A stretch of 64,000 nt of DNA from Hellea sp965224755. Its GTDB lineage: Bacteria > Pseudomonadota > Alphaproteobacteria > Caulobacterales > Maricaulaceae. Shown one piece after another: positions 1 to 8,027 of the stretch (position 1 is the first letter of the stretch; each line of letters begins with the position of its first letter). The position numbers were made by a program, and so were the translations under genes. The DNA lies in the NCBI GenBank assembly GCA_965224755.1, contig OZ245061.1, positions 186,001-250,000 of the forward strand. Reading direction: 5' to 3'. The notes below the pieces were generated by a model. The model was not told the DNA's origin, did not search any database, and saw only the letters and a program-made list of their open reading frames with translations.

Positions 1-319
1 AGCCCTTGCCAGTAAAATCCTTGTGCAATGTCCAACCGATTTCAGGCGCTTCCCAGCCTTCGGGATACCACGGCCCGATGCGGCCAATCCACTGCCCGGT
101 CTCTTTGATAACCACTGACATAAAGCTGTAACCTCGCACTTTTTGGTGACCGACCATGGTCACCATAGAGCGCCACGTCATCATCCTGTCCGTCGTCTGC
201 CCGCCAATATAGCGCACGGTCTCTTCGTCGCTCATCATATCAACCCATGGGTCGATATCAGCTTCAAGGTCAATCTCGCGCAAGATAAGCCGCTCTGTTT
301 CGATAAAGGTTTTCGTCAT
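1..319 (-). CDS. GNAT family N-acetyltransferase, C-terminus outside the window
   Basis: Reading the minus strand from an ATG at 319 gives an open frame that runs off the left edge (about 106 residues visible). It starts MTKTFIETERLILREID, the usual opening of RimJ/RimL-type GNAT acetyltransferases, and later has GQWIGRIGPW and EIGWTLHKDFTGKG, matching the acetyl-CoA-binding part of the fold. An AAGGAT Shine-Dalgarno sequence lies just upstream. It follows the next GNAT gene by 11 bp and is clearly its paralogue, so this looks like a tandem duplication co-transcribed with mdh. The acetyl acceptor cannot be told from sequence. Confidence 0.85.
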   Translation of the reverse strand, partial: MTKTFIETERLILREIDLEADIDPWVDMMSDEETVRYIGGQTTDRMMTWRSMVTMVGHQKVRGYSFMSVVIKETGQWIGRIGPWYPEGWEAPEIGWTLHKDFTGKG

Positions 320-330
320 GGCTTATCCTT

Positions 331-858
331 TTAGGGTTTATCTTGGCCGTAAATGAGGCGGGTGCGTCCACTGGCTTCATCATGCCTTGCTTCCAATAGC
401 TTAGAGCCTAGTTTTTTGGCAAGGCGCACGCTGGGAATATTGCCATCGACGATGACATGGGCGACCTTGTTCCAACCGAGTGTATCAAATACGAACGGTA
501 AGCAGGCTTTGGCGGCTTCAAAAGCATAGCCTTTACGTGTGTGCTTTGGATGCACGGCCCAGCCGATTTCGGGCGTAGGCCAACCCTGGGGATTATAGGG
601 GCCAATACGCCCGACCCATTCACCCGTTTCTTTGTTGATGACCGAGAAAAATCCATAGCCGCGCACATGCCAATGGCCGATATTCATCGCCATATTTTGC
701 CACGCGGCGGCTTCATCGCACGGCGTATTATTCCACAAATATTTGACGCTCTCCGCATCGCCCATCATCTCCGCCCAAGACGAAAAATCCCTCGCCCCGT
801 CTATAGGGCGAAGGATGAGGCGTTTTGTTTCAAGCGTTGGAAACGGGTTAGTCGGCAA
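331..858 (-). CDS. GNAT family N-acetyltransferase (RimJ/RimL type)
   Basis: A 175-residue cytoplasmic acetyltransferase. It begins with TKRLILRPIDGARD, carries ETGEWVGRIGP in the middle, and the segment EIGWAVHPKHTRKGYAFEA corresponds to the acetyl-CoA pyrophosphate-binding loop (R/QxxGxG/A variant). The length is normal for single-domain GNATs. Its start overlaps the end of mdh by 11 bp, and the paralogous GNAT gene begins 11 bp downstream, so the three genes form one minus-strand operon. The substrate is unknown; members of this subfamily acetylate protein N-termini, amino acids or antibiotics. Confidence 0.9.
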   Translation of the reverse strand: MPTNPFPTLETKRLILRPIDGARDFSSWAEMMGDAESVKYLWNNTPCDEAAAWQNMAMNIGHWHVRGYGFFSVINKETGEWVGRIGPYNPQGWPTPEIGWAVHPKHTRKGYAFEAAKACLPFVFDTLGWNKVAHVIVDGNIPSVRLAKKLGSKLLEARHDEASGRTRLIYGQDKP

Positions 859-1816
859 GGTCCGGATCCATTTGGGTGCAATCCGCCATTAGGCCTTTGA
901 CGGCGTCGACGGAATTTAGGAACATCTCGCGCTCGATTTTATTGAGGCGGATATTGAGAACTTTCTCGACCCCGCGCTTGCCGATAATAGCGGGCGCGCC
1001 GACATAAAGCCCGCGCACACCTGCGATTTGTCCCGAGAGGCGCACGGCGCATGGCAGCACGCGGCGCTTGTCTTTGAGGTAGGATTTCGCCATCTCAATC
1101 GCGCTTTCGGCGGGCGCGTAATAGGCCGAGCCATTGCCGAGCAGCCCGACAATTTCGCCGCCGCCCTTGCGCGTGCGCTGCACAATTGCGTCAATGCGCT
1201 CTTGCGTCGTCCATTTCATCTTGATCATATCGGGCAGCGGAATACCGGCCACTGTCGAATAACGGATCAGCGGCACCATAGAGTCGCCATGCCCGCCGAG
1301 CACAAAGGCGGTAACGTCTTCGATCGAGACTTTAAATTCATCGGCGAGGAAATGGCGAAAACGCGAGCTGTCGAGCACGCCGGCCATACCGACGACTTTG
1401 CGCGGCTGAATACCGGTAAATTTCTGCAAAGCCCAAACCATGGCATCGAGCGGGTTGGTGATACAGATGACGAAAGCTTTGGGCGCATGTTCTTTGATGC
1501 CCGCCGCGACCTGCTTAATCACGCCGAGATTTTTCGAGACCAAATCATCACGGCTCATCCCCGGCTTGCGCGGGAAACCGGCGGTAATGATGATAACATC
1601 CGCCCCGGCAATATCGGCGTAATCATCCGTGCCTTTAAAGATGCTGTCATTGCCAAAGACGGCGCTGGCTTGGCTAAGATCAAGTGCCTTGCCTTGCGCG
1701 GGGCCTTTGAAAATATCAAACATCACAATATCGCCAAGATCTTCGCGCGCCGCAACATGTGCCAAAGTTCCGCCGATCATGCCGGCTCCGATAAGTGCTA
1801 TTTTTGCCCGTGCCAT
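848..1816 (-). CDS. mdh: malate dehydrogenase
   Basis: NAD-dependent malate dehydrogenase of the TCA cycle, of the LDH-like type found in alphaproteobacteria; 322 residues, a normal length. The N-terminal dinucleotide-binding motif is GAGMIGGTLAH (residues ~10-20). The substrate-binding loop is GFPRKPGMSRDDL with both arginines, followed by ITNPLDAM and the catalytic histidine motif GGHGDSMVPL (around residue 175). A GGAGAA ribosome site precedes the ATG. It heads an operon with two GNAT acetyltransferases, which overlaps it at the 3' end. It diverges from the membrane-anchored ribbon-helix-helix gene; the 174-bp space between them holds a 13-bp direct repeat. Confidence 0.97.
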   Translation of the reverse strand: MARAKIALIGAGMIGGTLAHVAAREDLGDIVMFDIFKGPAQGKALDLSQASAVFGNDSIFKGTDDYADIAGADVIIITAGFPRKPGMSRDDLVSKNLGVIKQVAAGIKEHAPKAFVICITNPLDAMVWALQKFTGIQPRKVVGMAGVLDSSRFRHFLADEFKVSIEDVTAFVLGGHGDSMVPLIRYSTVAGIPLPDMIKMKWTTQERIDAIVQRTRKGGGEIVGLLGNGSAYYAPAESAIEMAKSYLKDKRRVLPCAVRLSGQIAGVRGLYVGAPAIIGKRGVEKVLNIRLNKIEREMFLNSVDAVKGLMADCTQMDPDLAD

Positions 1817-1896
1817 AATGTTCTCCTTTTGGGATGAGTTGGTTTGAGAGGTCTTTAGACCTGCCGCGCGCGAGTCGCAATGCTAGAAGTGTTGCG

Positions 1897-1931
1897 TCAT
1901 GACACGAAAGGCACGCCATCATGACACGAAA
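1897..1931. promoter_or_regulatory. 13-bp direct repeat, candidate operator
   Basis: The sequence TCATGACACGAAA occurs at 1897-1909 and again, identical, at 1919-1931. The copies are 22 bp apart start to start, so they sit on about the same face of the helix. They lie between the divergent starts of mdh (1816) and the ribbon-helix-helix gene (1991). Pairs of repeats at this spacing are typical of operators for dimeric DNA-binding proteins. That the neighbouring protein binds here is inference. Confidence 0.5.
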
Positions 1932-1990
1932 CCATTTGCAGTTCAGAACAAACCGACCTTTATTTGTCTCAACACCAATGGGAGGCCCAC

Positions 1991-2572
1991 ATGAAACGTA
2001 CAGAGAAAATCGAAATCCGTCTGTCACATGAAGAAAAAACATCGCTGACTGGCCTAGCCGAAAAAGAGGGCCGTTCAGTCAGCCGACTAGTGCGTGATGT
2101 CATCAGCAAATATATGGAGCTTAACACAGCCCGTATCCCGTCCAAACTTAAGCGCTCCCAATTAGGGATACTGTTAACCCTTGCAGGAATATTAGGCTTT
2201 GGCGTGTCCAGCGCCCTAAGCCTAGTCGGGAAGTCTGAAATTTACCTCCTCAGCGGACGTGTGAATGGGATTGATTTTTACACACCCTTACACCGAAAGG
2301 CGCAAAAGCCTCATATCATCAATGTACGAACAACAGAGGGAGTTTATCAAATTCAAACCAGTTTTTCACCTGGGCCGGATTTATCCAGCCTCAAATTCAA
2401 CATATGCAAAAAGGCGCATGATGGTTGCGAAGAAATTGCGGCAGATTCGCTCTTACTCCATCCCGATAAGCTATCTTCGCTGGACGCACATACGGAAGCG
2501 CAATCCTGGAGGCTAACTTTAGAGGGGCCTAATTATGGAAACAAAGCCAAAAGAGCCGCACGGAAAGGTTAA
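1991..2572 (+). CDS. membrane-anchored ribbon-helix-helix protein, function unknown
   Basis: A 193-residue protein that I do not recognise as a named family. Residues 1-45 (KRTEKIEIRLSHEEKTSL, then SVSRLVRDVISKYM) look like a ribbon-helix-helix DNA-binding domain of the CopG/Arc kind: a basic strand followed by two helices. Residues ~58-80 form one hydrophobic segment (LGILLTLAGILGFG...). About 110 polar residues with a Cys pair (ICKKAHDGC) follow and would lie in the periplasm, with a basic tail. I chose the ATG at 1991 because GGAG stands 6 bp before it; an in-frame ATG at 1964 lacks a site. The gene is AT-richer than its neighbours and ends against zapE. A membrane-tethered regulator is an inference from topology. 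Confidence 0.75.
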   Translation: MKRTEKIEIRLSHEEKTSLTGLAEKEGRSVSRLVRDVISKYMELNTARIPSKLKRSQLGILLTLAGILGFGVSSALSLVGKSEIYLLSGRVNGIDFYTPLHRKAQKPHIINVRTTEGVYQIQTSFSPGPDLSSLKFNICKKAHDGCEEIAADSLLLHPDKLSSLDAHTEAQSWRLTLEGPNYGNKAKRAARKG

Positions 2573-2573
2573 G

Positions 2574-3656
2574 TCATGCCTCCATAACCCGCCTTGCGCC
2601 GAGATAATCCTCGCTGCGCATTTCGATCAAGCGGCTTGCTGTGCGTTCAAATTCAAAAGCTTCCGTCCCGTCAACATATAGCTCGCTCGGCTCCACCGCC
2701 GCGCTCATCACCAGTTTTGTTTTTGTCTCGTAAAGCGCGTCTATCAGCGTGACGAAGCGTTTGGCTTCGTTGCGGCTCTCCGGCCCCATTTGCGGGACAC
2801 TTTCTAAAATCAGCGTTTGGAAAGCATGGGCGAGGCGGAGGTAATCTGCCGCGCCTAGATTATTATTGCAGAGATGATCAAAGCTGGCGCGGGCTGTGCC
2901 GGAGGCGGTTTGTTGCAACACCAGCTCCCGCCCCTGCACGGTCAGCACGGTTTCGCGGGCCTCTGCCGCCCCTGTCAGCCTTTGCCACGCCGCCTCTATC
3001 CCCGCATCGGCCTTCGCCCCAAGCGGGCTGTAATAGACGGGGGCCGAGCTGAGCTGGCGCAGGCGGTGATCGGTCTCGCCTGTAAATTCATGAATGATGA
3101 GATGCTCGGGCATCATCTTTATAAAGGGTTCAAACAAGGCCCGGTTCAGCCCGTTTTTATAGAGGCCATCCGGCGGGCGGTTGGAGGTCGCGACCACGAC
3201 CACGCCGCGCGCCCAAAGCGCCTCGAAAAGCCGCGATAAAATCATCGCGTCGGTAATATCGGTAACATGAAATTCATCAAAACAGAGCAGTTGCGCTTCT
3301 TCGGCAATGTCTTTGGCGACGGGCTTGATCGGGTCGCCCTCCCCCGTCTTGCGCCAGCTATGTATCCGCGCGTGCACATCGAGCATAAAGCCGTGAAAAT
3401 GCACACGCTGTTTGTCCTGCACAGGCGCAAGCTCAAAAAACCAATCCATCAACATCGACTTCCCGCGCCCAACCCCGCCCCAGAGGTAAAGCCCTTTAGG
3501 CGCAATGGCGCGGCGGGAGAAAAACCACGGCTTGCCGGAGGGCTGTTTCAGCCGGGCCAACAAATTATCCAGCGCAGAGGCCGCTTCAAACTGAGCCGCA
3601 TCTTCCTCCAGCGTGCCCGCCGCTATACGGCGTTTGAGTTCTGCGGTAACTGTCAT
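2574..3656 (-). CDS. zapE: cell division protein ZapE (AFG1-like ATPase)
   Basis: A P-loop ATPase of the AFG1/ZapE family, which associates with the FtsZ ring in bacteria. The Walker A motif is GGVGRGKSMLMD (around residues 60-71). The Walker B-like motif is LLCFDEFHVTDITDAMIL, and a sensor region VVVATSNRPP follows. I place the start at the ATG at 3656, giving 360 residues, because it overlaps the stop of the upstream 34-residue peptide gene as ATGA; a longer frame from 3677 would lie inside that gene. It is convergent with the ribbon-helix-helix gene, their stops 2 bp apart. Confidence 0.93.
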   Translation of the reverse strand: MTVTAELKRRIAAGTLEEDAAQFEAASALDNLLARLKQPSGKPWFFSRRAIAPKGLYLWGGVGRGKSMLMDWFFELAPVQDKQRVHFHGFMLDVHARIHSWRKTGEGDPIKPVAKDIAEEAQLLCFDEFHVTDITDAMILSRLFEALWARGVVVVATSNRPPDGLYKNGLNRALFEPFIKMMPEHLIIHEFTGETDHRLRQLSSAPVYYSPLGAKADAGIEAAWQRLTGAAEARETVLTVQGRELVLQQTASGTARASFDHLCNNNLGAADYLRLAHAFQTLILESVPQMGPESRNEAKRFVTLIDALYETKTKLVMSAAVEPSELYVDGTEAFEFERTASRLIEMRSEDYLGARRVMEA

Positions 3657-3757
3657 CCGCCAGCTTGCAATCGCCAAATCGCCAGAACCAAAAGCCCGAA
3701 TGCGCCAAAAATCAGCACAATAAAGAGCGGTTTATTTTTAATCGGAGCAGGCCTCAT
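3653..3757 (-). CDS. 34-residue single-pass membrane peptide upstream of zapE
   Basis: A short frame on the minus strand starts with ATG at 3757, reads MRPAPIKNKP, then a hydrophobic helix (LFIVLIFGAFGLLVLAIW) and ends RLQAGG with TGA at 3653. The stop overlaps the zapE start codon as ATGA, the usual arrangement of translationally coupled genes. The charge pattern (two lysines and an arginine before the helix) predicts the N-terminus inside. I know no named family. It could be a small membrane partner of ZapE or an independent small protein. Confidence 0.6.
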   Translation of the reverse strand: MRPAPIKNKPLFIVLIFGAFGLLVLAIWRLQAGG

Positions 3758-3916
3758 GAATTCGGTCTAGCGCGGAGGGCGGTAGCGTCAAGGTCAAAGC
3801 AAGGCTTTCGTTTATCCTACATTCATGTTAAGGTTAATATAAGTTAATCTATGTGCCTGCATTTCGTAGGCTTAGGGGGCTCATAGGGAGCCTGAATTTT
3901 ATCGGAGGTTCCAATA

Positions 3917-5131
3917 ATGGACCAACTATCACAACATCTGAGCTTCCTGCCCGCTGTGGCCGTGGGCCCGGTTATCGCGCTTTTGACAATTGTCATTGGC
4001 TATTTCATTTCTAAAATCGCCGCAGCGCTTGTCGCAGGCGGCATCAACCGCACGGGACTTGGCCGTAAAGCCAAAACAACAGGCGGCAATATCGGCAAAT
4101 CTCTTGCCAAAGCCGTCTTCTGGGTTCTGTGGCTGATCTTCATCCTCATGGGCTTAAGTCAATTCCCGGTTCTGTCTAATCAGCTCGGTTTCTTAAACGG
4201 CATGATGGAAAATATCTTTGGGTACTTGCCTCAGCTTGCGATTGGCGGATTTGTCTTAGCCGTCGGTATTTTGGTCTCAAAAGTTGTCAAAGAAGCGCTG
4301 ACATCGACACTAGAAGCGGCTCAAGTGGATCGTTTTGCGACGCGTTTTGGAATGGGCGGTGCCTCTGAAGATGGCGCAACCTCAAATTCTTTAGCGAAAA
4401 GCTTCGGTGGATTAGCCGCAGCCGTTGTAACAATCAGTGCCGCCGCCGTAGCTATCGGCATCTGGAACATTCCCGGAATTTCTGAGCCAGTATCAAATTT
4501 ACTGGATACAATTCTGGGATACATCCCTCGCATTATAGGCGCAGCTATCATTCTTGGTATTTTCGTCTTTATCGGACGTTTCGTTTCAAACTTGGCGAAA
4601 AGCACCTTGCCGGCTCTTGGCGTCGATAACTCTTTAACATCATTGGCCAGTCTTGACGGCGAAGGTCCAAAATTTGTACCTTCAAATGTTATCGCTAACA
4701 TTGGCTTCATCGGCGTAGCTCTTATGGGCCTAACCGCAGCTATGAAAGCTTTGGGCATTCCTGAACTCACCAACGTCTTTAACACATTGCTCGAAGTTGG
4801 CGGCCGTGTTGTTCTCGGCGCTGTTATTATCGGCGCTGGTCTGTTCATTGCGAACTTCGTCTCAAAAATCGTCGCTCAAACATCCGGCGACTTGGCCGGT
4901 AAGATCATTAAATATGCAACAATTCTGATTGTTACATTTATGGGTCTGGAAACGATGCAGCTTGGCGAAGGTATTGTTGATACAGCCTTCCGTTACTCTG
5001 TCATGGCAGCCGCTGTTGCGGCAGGGGTTGGCGGCGCCATCTCCTTCGGTCTTGGCGGACGCGAATGGGCCGGCAAGAAATTGCAAGAGTGGATGCCTAA
5101 CAAGGCCGCTACCCGCGCCCGTAAGAAATAA
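3917..5131 (+). CDS. multi-repeat membrane protein with conserved TM-helix domains (CmpX/mechanosensitive-like)
   Basis: A 404-residue integral membrane protein with four recognisably similar hydrophobic repeats: VAVGPVIALLTIVIGYFISK (~15-35), LAIGGFVLAVGILVSKV (~105-125), RIIGAAIILGIFVFIGRFV (~205-225) and VVLGAVIIGAGLFIANFVSK (~295-315), with linkers of ~90 residues. This is the 'conserved TM helix' (PF05552) pattern seen in CmpX and at the front of small mechanosensitive channels; no MscS pore domain follows. The C-terminus is basic (TRARKK). A GGAGG ribosome site precedes the ATG. The 140 bp upstream are AT-rich with several TTAA tetramers (one pair spaced N6 at 3834-3847). A terminator follows at 5154. 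Confidence 0.8.
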   Translation: MDQLSQHLSFLPAVAVGPVIALLTIVIGYFISKIAAALVAGGINRTGLGRKAKTTGGNIGKSLAKAVFWVLWLIFILMGLSQFPVLSNQLGFLNGMMENIFGYLPQLAIGGFVLAVGILVSKVVKEALTSTLEAAQVDRFATRFGMGGASEDGATSNSLAKSFGGLAAAVVTISAAAVAIGIWNIPGISEPVSNLLDTILGYIPRIIGAAIILGIFVFIGRFVSNLAKSTLPALGVDNSLTSLASLDGEGPKFVPSNVIANIGFIGVALMGLTAAMKALGIPELTNVFNTLLEVGGRVVLGAVIIGAGLFIANFVSKIVAQTSGDLAGKIIKYATILIVTFMGLETMQLGEGIVDTAFRYSVMAAAVAAGVGGAISFGLGGREWAGKKLQEWMPNKAATRARKK

Positions 5132-5153
5132 TCTTGCTGACATAAATTAGAAG

Positions 5154-5180
5154 AGCCGCTCTTTTGGGCGGCTTTTTTTT
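5154..5180 (+). terminator. rho-independent terminator after the membrane-protein gene
   Basis: AGCCGC (5154-5159) pairs with GCGGCT (5168-5173) across an 8-nt loop, followed directly by a run of eight T. It ends the gene at 3917-5131; the T run overlaps the end of the convergent arsC. Confidence 0.9.
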
Positions 5181-5691
5181 ATGGCGAAATTTTTGCTATA
5201 GCGCGGATATTGGCGCGAGTAATATCTTCGTCGGATAGCGCTACCAAAGCTTCAATCCGTTTACGACAAAGATCATAGACTTCGGCAAAAGCTTTTTGCC
5301 TCGCCTCCAGCGGTTCCATATGCGCTGGGTCATCGACAGACCAATGAGCCTTGATATGGCGGCCGGGAAAAACCGGACAAACCTCATTCGCTGCATTGCC
5401 GCAAACCGTGATGACGATATCCATTTCGGTCTCCATCTCGGCAAATTCATTCCATGATTTCGAGCGGTAGATTTCCGTCCTATGGCCGCGTGATTCCAGT
5501 TCCGCCAAACCGTCAGGATGCGGCGCACTGCTCGGATGGCTCCCTGCCGACCAGCCAAGGAACCGCCCTTGCCCAAGATCATTGAGCAGCGCTTCGGAGA
5601 GAATCGAGCGTGCAGAATTCCCCGTACAGAGGAACAGGACGTTAACAGGCTTATTTGCAGGTTTACTTTTGGCTTCTTCATTTACGGACAT
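5179..5691 (-). CDS. arsC: arsenate reductase ArsC, low-molecular-weight phosphatase family
   Basis: A 170-residue cytosolic reductase that converts arsenate to arsenite, built on the low-molecular-weight tyrosine phosphatase fold. The P-loop is FLCTGNSARS (CX5R, Cys at about residue 22). Further conserved parts are GWSAGSHP, the second-cysteine region TVCGNAANEVCPVFPG (around 97-112) and the aspartate motif WSVDDPA. Its start overlaps the end of the upstream lipoprotein gene by 14 bp. No arsR or arsB lies nearby, so the gene is an isolated resistance or housekeeping copy. Confidence 0.92.
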   Translation of the reverse strand: MSVNEEAKSKPANKPVNVLFLCTGNSARSILSEALLNDLGQGRFLGWSAGSHPSSAPHPDGLAELESRGHRTEIYRSKSWNEFAEMETEMDIVITVCGNAANEVCPVFPGRHIKAHWSVDDPAHMEPLEARQKAFAEVYDLCRKRIEALVALSDEDITRANIRAIAKISP

Positions 5692-6226
5692 AATTTATCA
5701 CCCATTGATCGGCCCAGTCATCTGTCTCCGCTTTCTTGCCCTGCCAGCGCCAGACGAGGCTATCCTTTTTAATACCCTCAAACACCATACGCGAAAAAGG
5801 CCCTTTATCACCGAGCCGTTCCATCTCTAAAATGAAAGTCCCGTCGTCTTGAGGTCCGCCATAAAGCGAGAAATAACTGCCTTGATTATCAACCCATGTC
5901 TGCCGCCATAATTTATGCGGTTTGGAATAAGTCGAGACGCTTAGCCCGGCAAGACCGTTGGCCGCGACGCCGTCAAAATTCTCGGTAATAACGCAATCGC
6001 CAAAGGGCGAACGGGTGATCACATTGGTTCCGCTCCCTGTCGTCCCGTCGCCATTATCCCAGCTTAGCACCCAATCTCCGACCCAAAAATCCATCTGGCG
6101 ATACTCCGCCTCTTGGCATGTCGCCTGCGCGGCTGCGACTAGCGCAGGCTCAGCAGAAGTTTCGCCCGCCTCAGCGCAGCCCGCCAACAAGGCCGCCACT
6201 ACGCTAGCTGATATCAATAATCTCAT
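5678..6226 (-). CDS. lipoprotein of unknown function (lipocalin-like / DUF1579-like)
   Basis: A 182-residue predicted lipoprotein. The signal peptide MRLLISASVVAALLAGC ends in a clear lipobox (LAGC). The mature part is rich in Trp and Gly with alternating beta-strand-like segments: FWVGDWVLSWDN, GDCVITENFDG, LWRQTWVDNQGSYFSLYGG, LVWRWQGKK. This resembles the small beta-barrel DUF1579-like families, but I cannot name it with confidence. I chose the ATG at 6226 because it opens the signal peptide and has GGGAGA 6 bp upstream. It overlaps arsC (14 bp) and diverges from the acyltransferase at 6290. Confidence 0.8.
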   Translation of the reverse strand: MRLLISASVVAALLAGCAEAGETSAEPALVAAAQATCQEAEYRQMDFWVGDWVLSWDNGDGTTGSGTNVITRSPFGDCVITENFDGVAANGLAGLSVSTYSKPHKLWRQTWVDNQGSYFSLYGGPQDDGTFILEMERLGDKGPFSRMVFEGIKKDSLVWRWQGKKAETDDWADQWVINYVRK

Positions 6227-6289
6227 GCCCGTCTCCCTAGGTATTTTATACTTTGCACTTTCGCGCTCTTCTTCTTTATAAACGGCTTC

Positions 6290-7084
6290 ATGCATATTGT
6301 CGAAGAATTGATTGCTGAACGCATGCCAAAGCTTGTCGCCCGCCCGCGCCTGTGGCGCGCGGTGAAGCCTCTGGTCTACCGCCTGCTCGGATATGACGCG
6401 GCGGTCTCTCTGGTCAATAAAATCATGGACAAAAGCGGGCACGAAGCTTTCGCTATCACCGCCGCCCATATCAAGCCGGACGTCACATCAAAGGGCCTGC
6501 AAAACCTGCCGCCCGCTGGCCGCTGCATTATCATCACCAATCACCCGACGGGGCTCGCCGACGGCATGGCCGTCTTTGCCGCCATCCGGGATAAGCGCCC
6601 AAACCATCTCTATCTCGCCAATGCCGACGCGCTGCGCGTCATCCCGAATTGCCGCGATATCGTTATCCCCGTCGAATGGGTCAAGGATAAGCGGAGCCAT
6701 TCAAAAACCCGGCAGACTTTGATAGACACCAAAAAAGCGCTGGAGGCTGAACGCTGCGTTGTCATCTTCCCGAGCGGACGCCTTGCCAAGCTCGGCTGGC
6801 GGGGCCTGCGCGATCAAAGCTGGGAGACCTCGGCGGCCATGCTCGCGCGTAAATATAAAGCACCCGTCATTCCATTGCGCATCCGCGCCCGAAATAGCTG
6901 GCTCTATTATCTGTTGGCCCAGCTCAATCCGGAGCTACGCGACATTACTTTGTTTCAGGAACTGCTCAATAAAGGGGGCTATAAATTCCGCCTGACATTC
7001 GGGAAGGCTATCCTACCGGAACTCCTTCCGAAAAATGCGGATGAAGCGACTGCGATGGTGCGGTATGTTGTCGAAAGCCTGTAA
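6290..7084 (+). CDS. lysophospholipid/glycerol acyltransferase (PlsC-like)
   Basis: A 264-residue acyltransferase of the LPLAT superfamily, probably peripheral at the inner membrane. The catalytic block is TNHPTGLADGM (around residues 83-93); the spacing from H85 to D91 is HX5D rather than the HX4D of classical PlsC. The acceptor-binding block is IFPSGRLAKLGW, matching FPEGTR. The C-terminal half has PVIPLRIRARNSW and RLTFGKAI, usual for the family. It diverges from the lipoprotein gene and converges on dapD. The acyl acceptor (lysophosphatidate or another lyso-lipid) cannot be told. Confidence 0.85.
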   Translation: MHIVEELIAERMPKLVARPRLWRAVKPLVYRLLGYDAAVSLVNKIMDKSGHEAFAITAAHIKPDVTSKGLQNLPPAGRCIIITNHPTGLADGMAVFAAIRDKRPNHLYLANADALRVIPNCRDIVIPVEWVKDKRSHSKTRQTLIDTKKALEAERCVVIFPSGRLAKLGWRGLRDQSWETSAAMLARKYKAPVIPLRIRARNSWLYYLLAQLNPELRDITLFQELLNKGGYKFRLTFGKAILPELLPKNADEATAMVRYVVESL

Positions 7085-7109
7085 ACTCGGGCTTCATATT
7101 CGAAGCAAA

Positions 7110-7937
7110 TTAATCCCGGAGCAGTTCATTGACGCCAGTTTTGCTTCGGGTTTTGGCGTCTACGGTTTTAACGATAACCGCGCAGGCGAGGCTGTGGCTA
7201 CCATCTTTGCTCGGGAACATTCCGGGGACGACAACGGAGTAAGCCGGGATTTCGCCGTAGCTGATCTCGCCTGTTTGGCGGTTATATATTTTCGTTGATT
7301 GGCTGATGAAAACGCCCATGGCGAGGACGCAGCCTTGCCGCACAATCACGCCTTCGACGACTTCTGACCTTGCGCCGATAAAGCAATTATCCTCAATGAT
7401 GGTCGGGTTGGCCTGCAGCGGTTCGAGCACGCCGCCAATGCCTGTACCGGCGCTAATATGGCAATCTTTGCCCACTTGCGCGCAGGACCCGACCGAGCCC
7501 CAAGTATCAATCATCGTGCCTTCGCCGACATAGGCGCCGATATTGACAAAGCTGGGCATCAAGACGGCTCCGGGCGCAATATAAGCCCCGCGCCGCACAG
7601 TGCAATTAGGCACGGCGCGAAAACTTGCCGCCTGAAATTCGGCCTCGCCCCAACCCTCGAATTTTGACGGGACTTTATCCCACCAATTTCCGCCCGCAGC
7701 GCTGCCGGACATGATCCGGTTGGGCTCCAAGCGAAAGCCAAGAAGCACAGCTTTCTTAAGCCATTGATGGACAGTCCACGTCCCGCCTTCTTGAGAGGCC
7801 ACGCGCATCTTACCGCTGTCCAAGCCCATAATCGCGGCCTCGACAGCCTCGCGATATTCGCCTTTGGTTGCAGGGCTAAGCGCTCCGCGGTCTTGCCATG
7901 CGGCGTTGATGGATGTCTCTAATGCGGCGGTTGTCAT
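7110..7937 (-). CDS. dapD: 2,3,4,5-tetrahydropyridine-2,6-dicarboxylate N-succinyltransferase
   Basis: DapD transfers succinyl from succinyl-CoA to tetrahydrodipicolinate in the lysine/diaminopimelate pathway. The 275-residue length is typical. An N-terminal helical domain (IMGLDSGKMRVASQ, VHQWLKKAVLLGFRL) is followed by left-handed beta-helix hexapeptide repeats (VRRGAYIAPGAVLMPSFVNI, DNCFIGARSEVVEG, IVRQGCVLAMGVF). The family signature GTMIDTWGSVGSCAQVG is present. The upstream gap to the divergent methyltransferase is 90 bp. The pathway gene lysC lies 19 kb away in the window. Confidence 0.96.
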   Translation of the reverse strand: MTTAALETSINAAWQDRGALSPATKGEYREAVEAAIMGLDSGKMRVASQEGGTWTVHQWLKKAVLLGFRLEPNRIMSGSAAGGNWWDKVPSKFEGWGEAEFQAASFRAVPNCTVRRGAYIAPGAVLMPSFVNIGAYVGEGTMIDTWGSVGSCAQVGKDCHISAGTGIGGVLEPLQANPTIIEDNCFIGARSEVVEGVIVRQGCVLAMGVFISQSTKIYNRQTGEISYGEIPAYSVVVPGMFPSKDGSHSLACAVIVKTVDAKTRSKTGVNELLRD

Positions 7938-8027
7938 ATCATGTCCTTAAATTCGCGGGCAACATAGGCGGAGCGTATGCCAAGTCAATGTGATTGATTT
8001 AAGAGCGCCGCGACAATAAGAAACCTT

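Noticed and set aside
3828..3847. CtrA site upstream of the multi-repeat membrane protein
   Set aside because: The TTAA pairs are spaced by two or six bases, not seven, so the match is imperfect.
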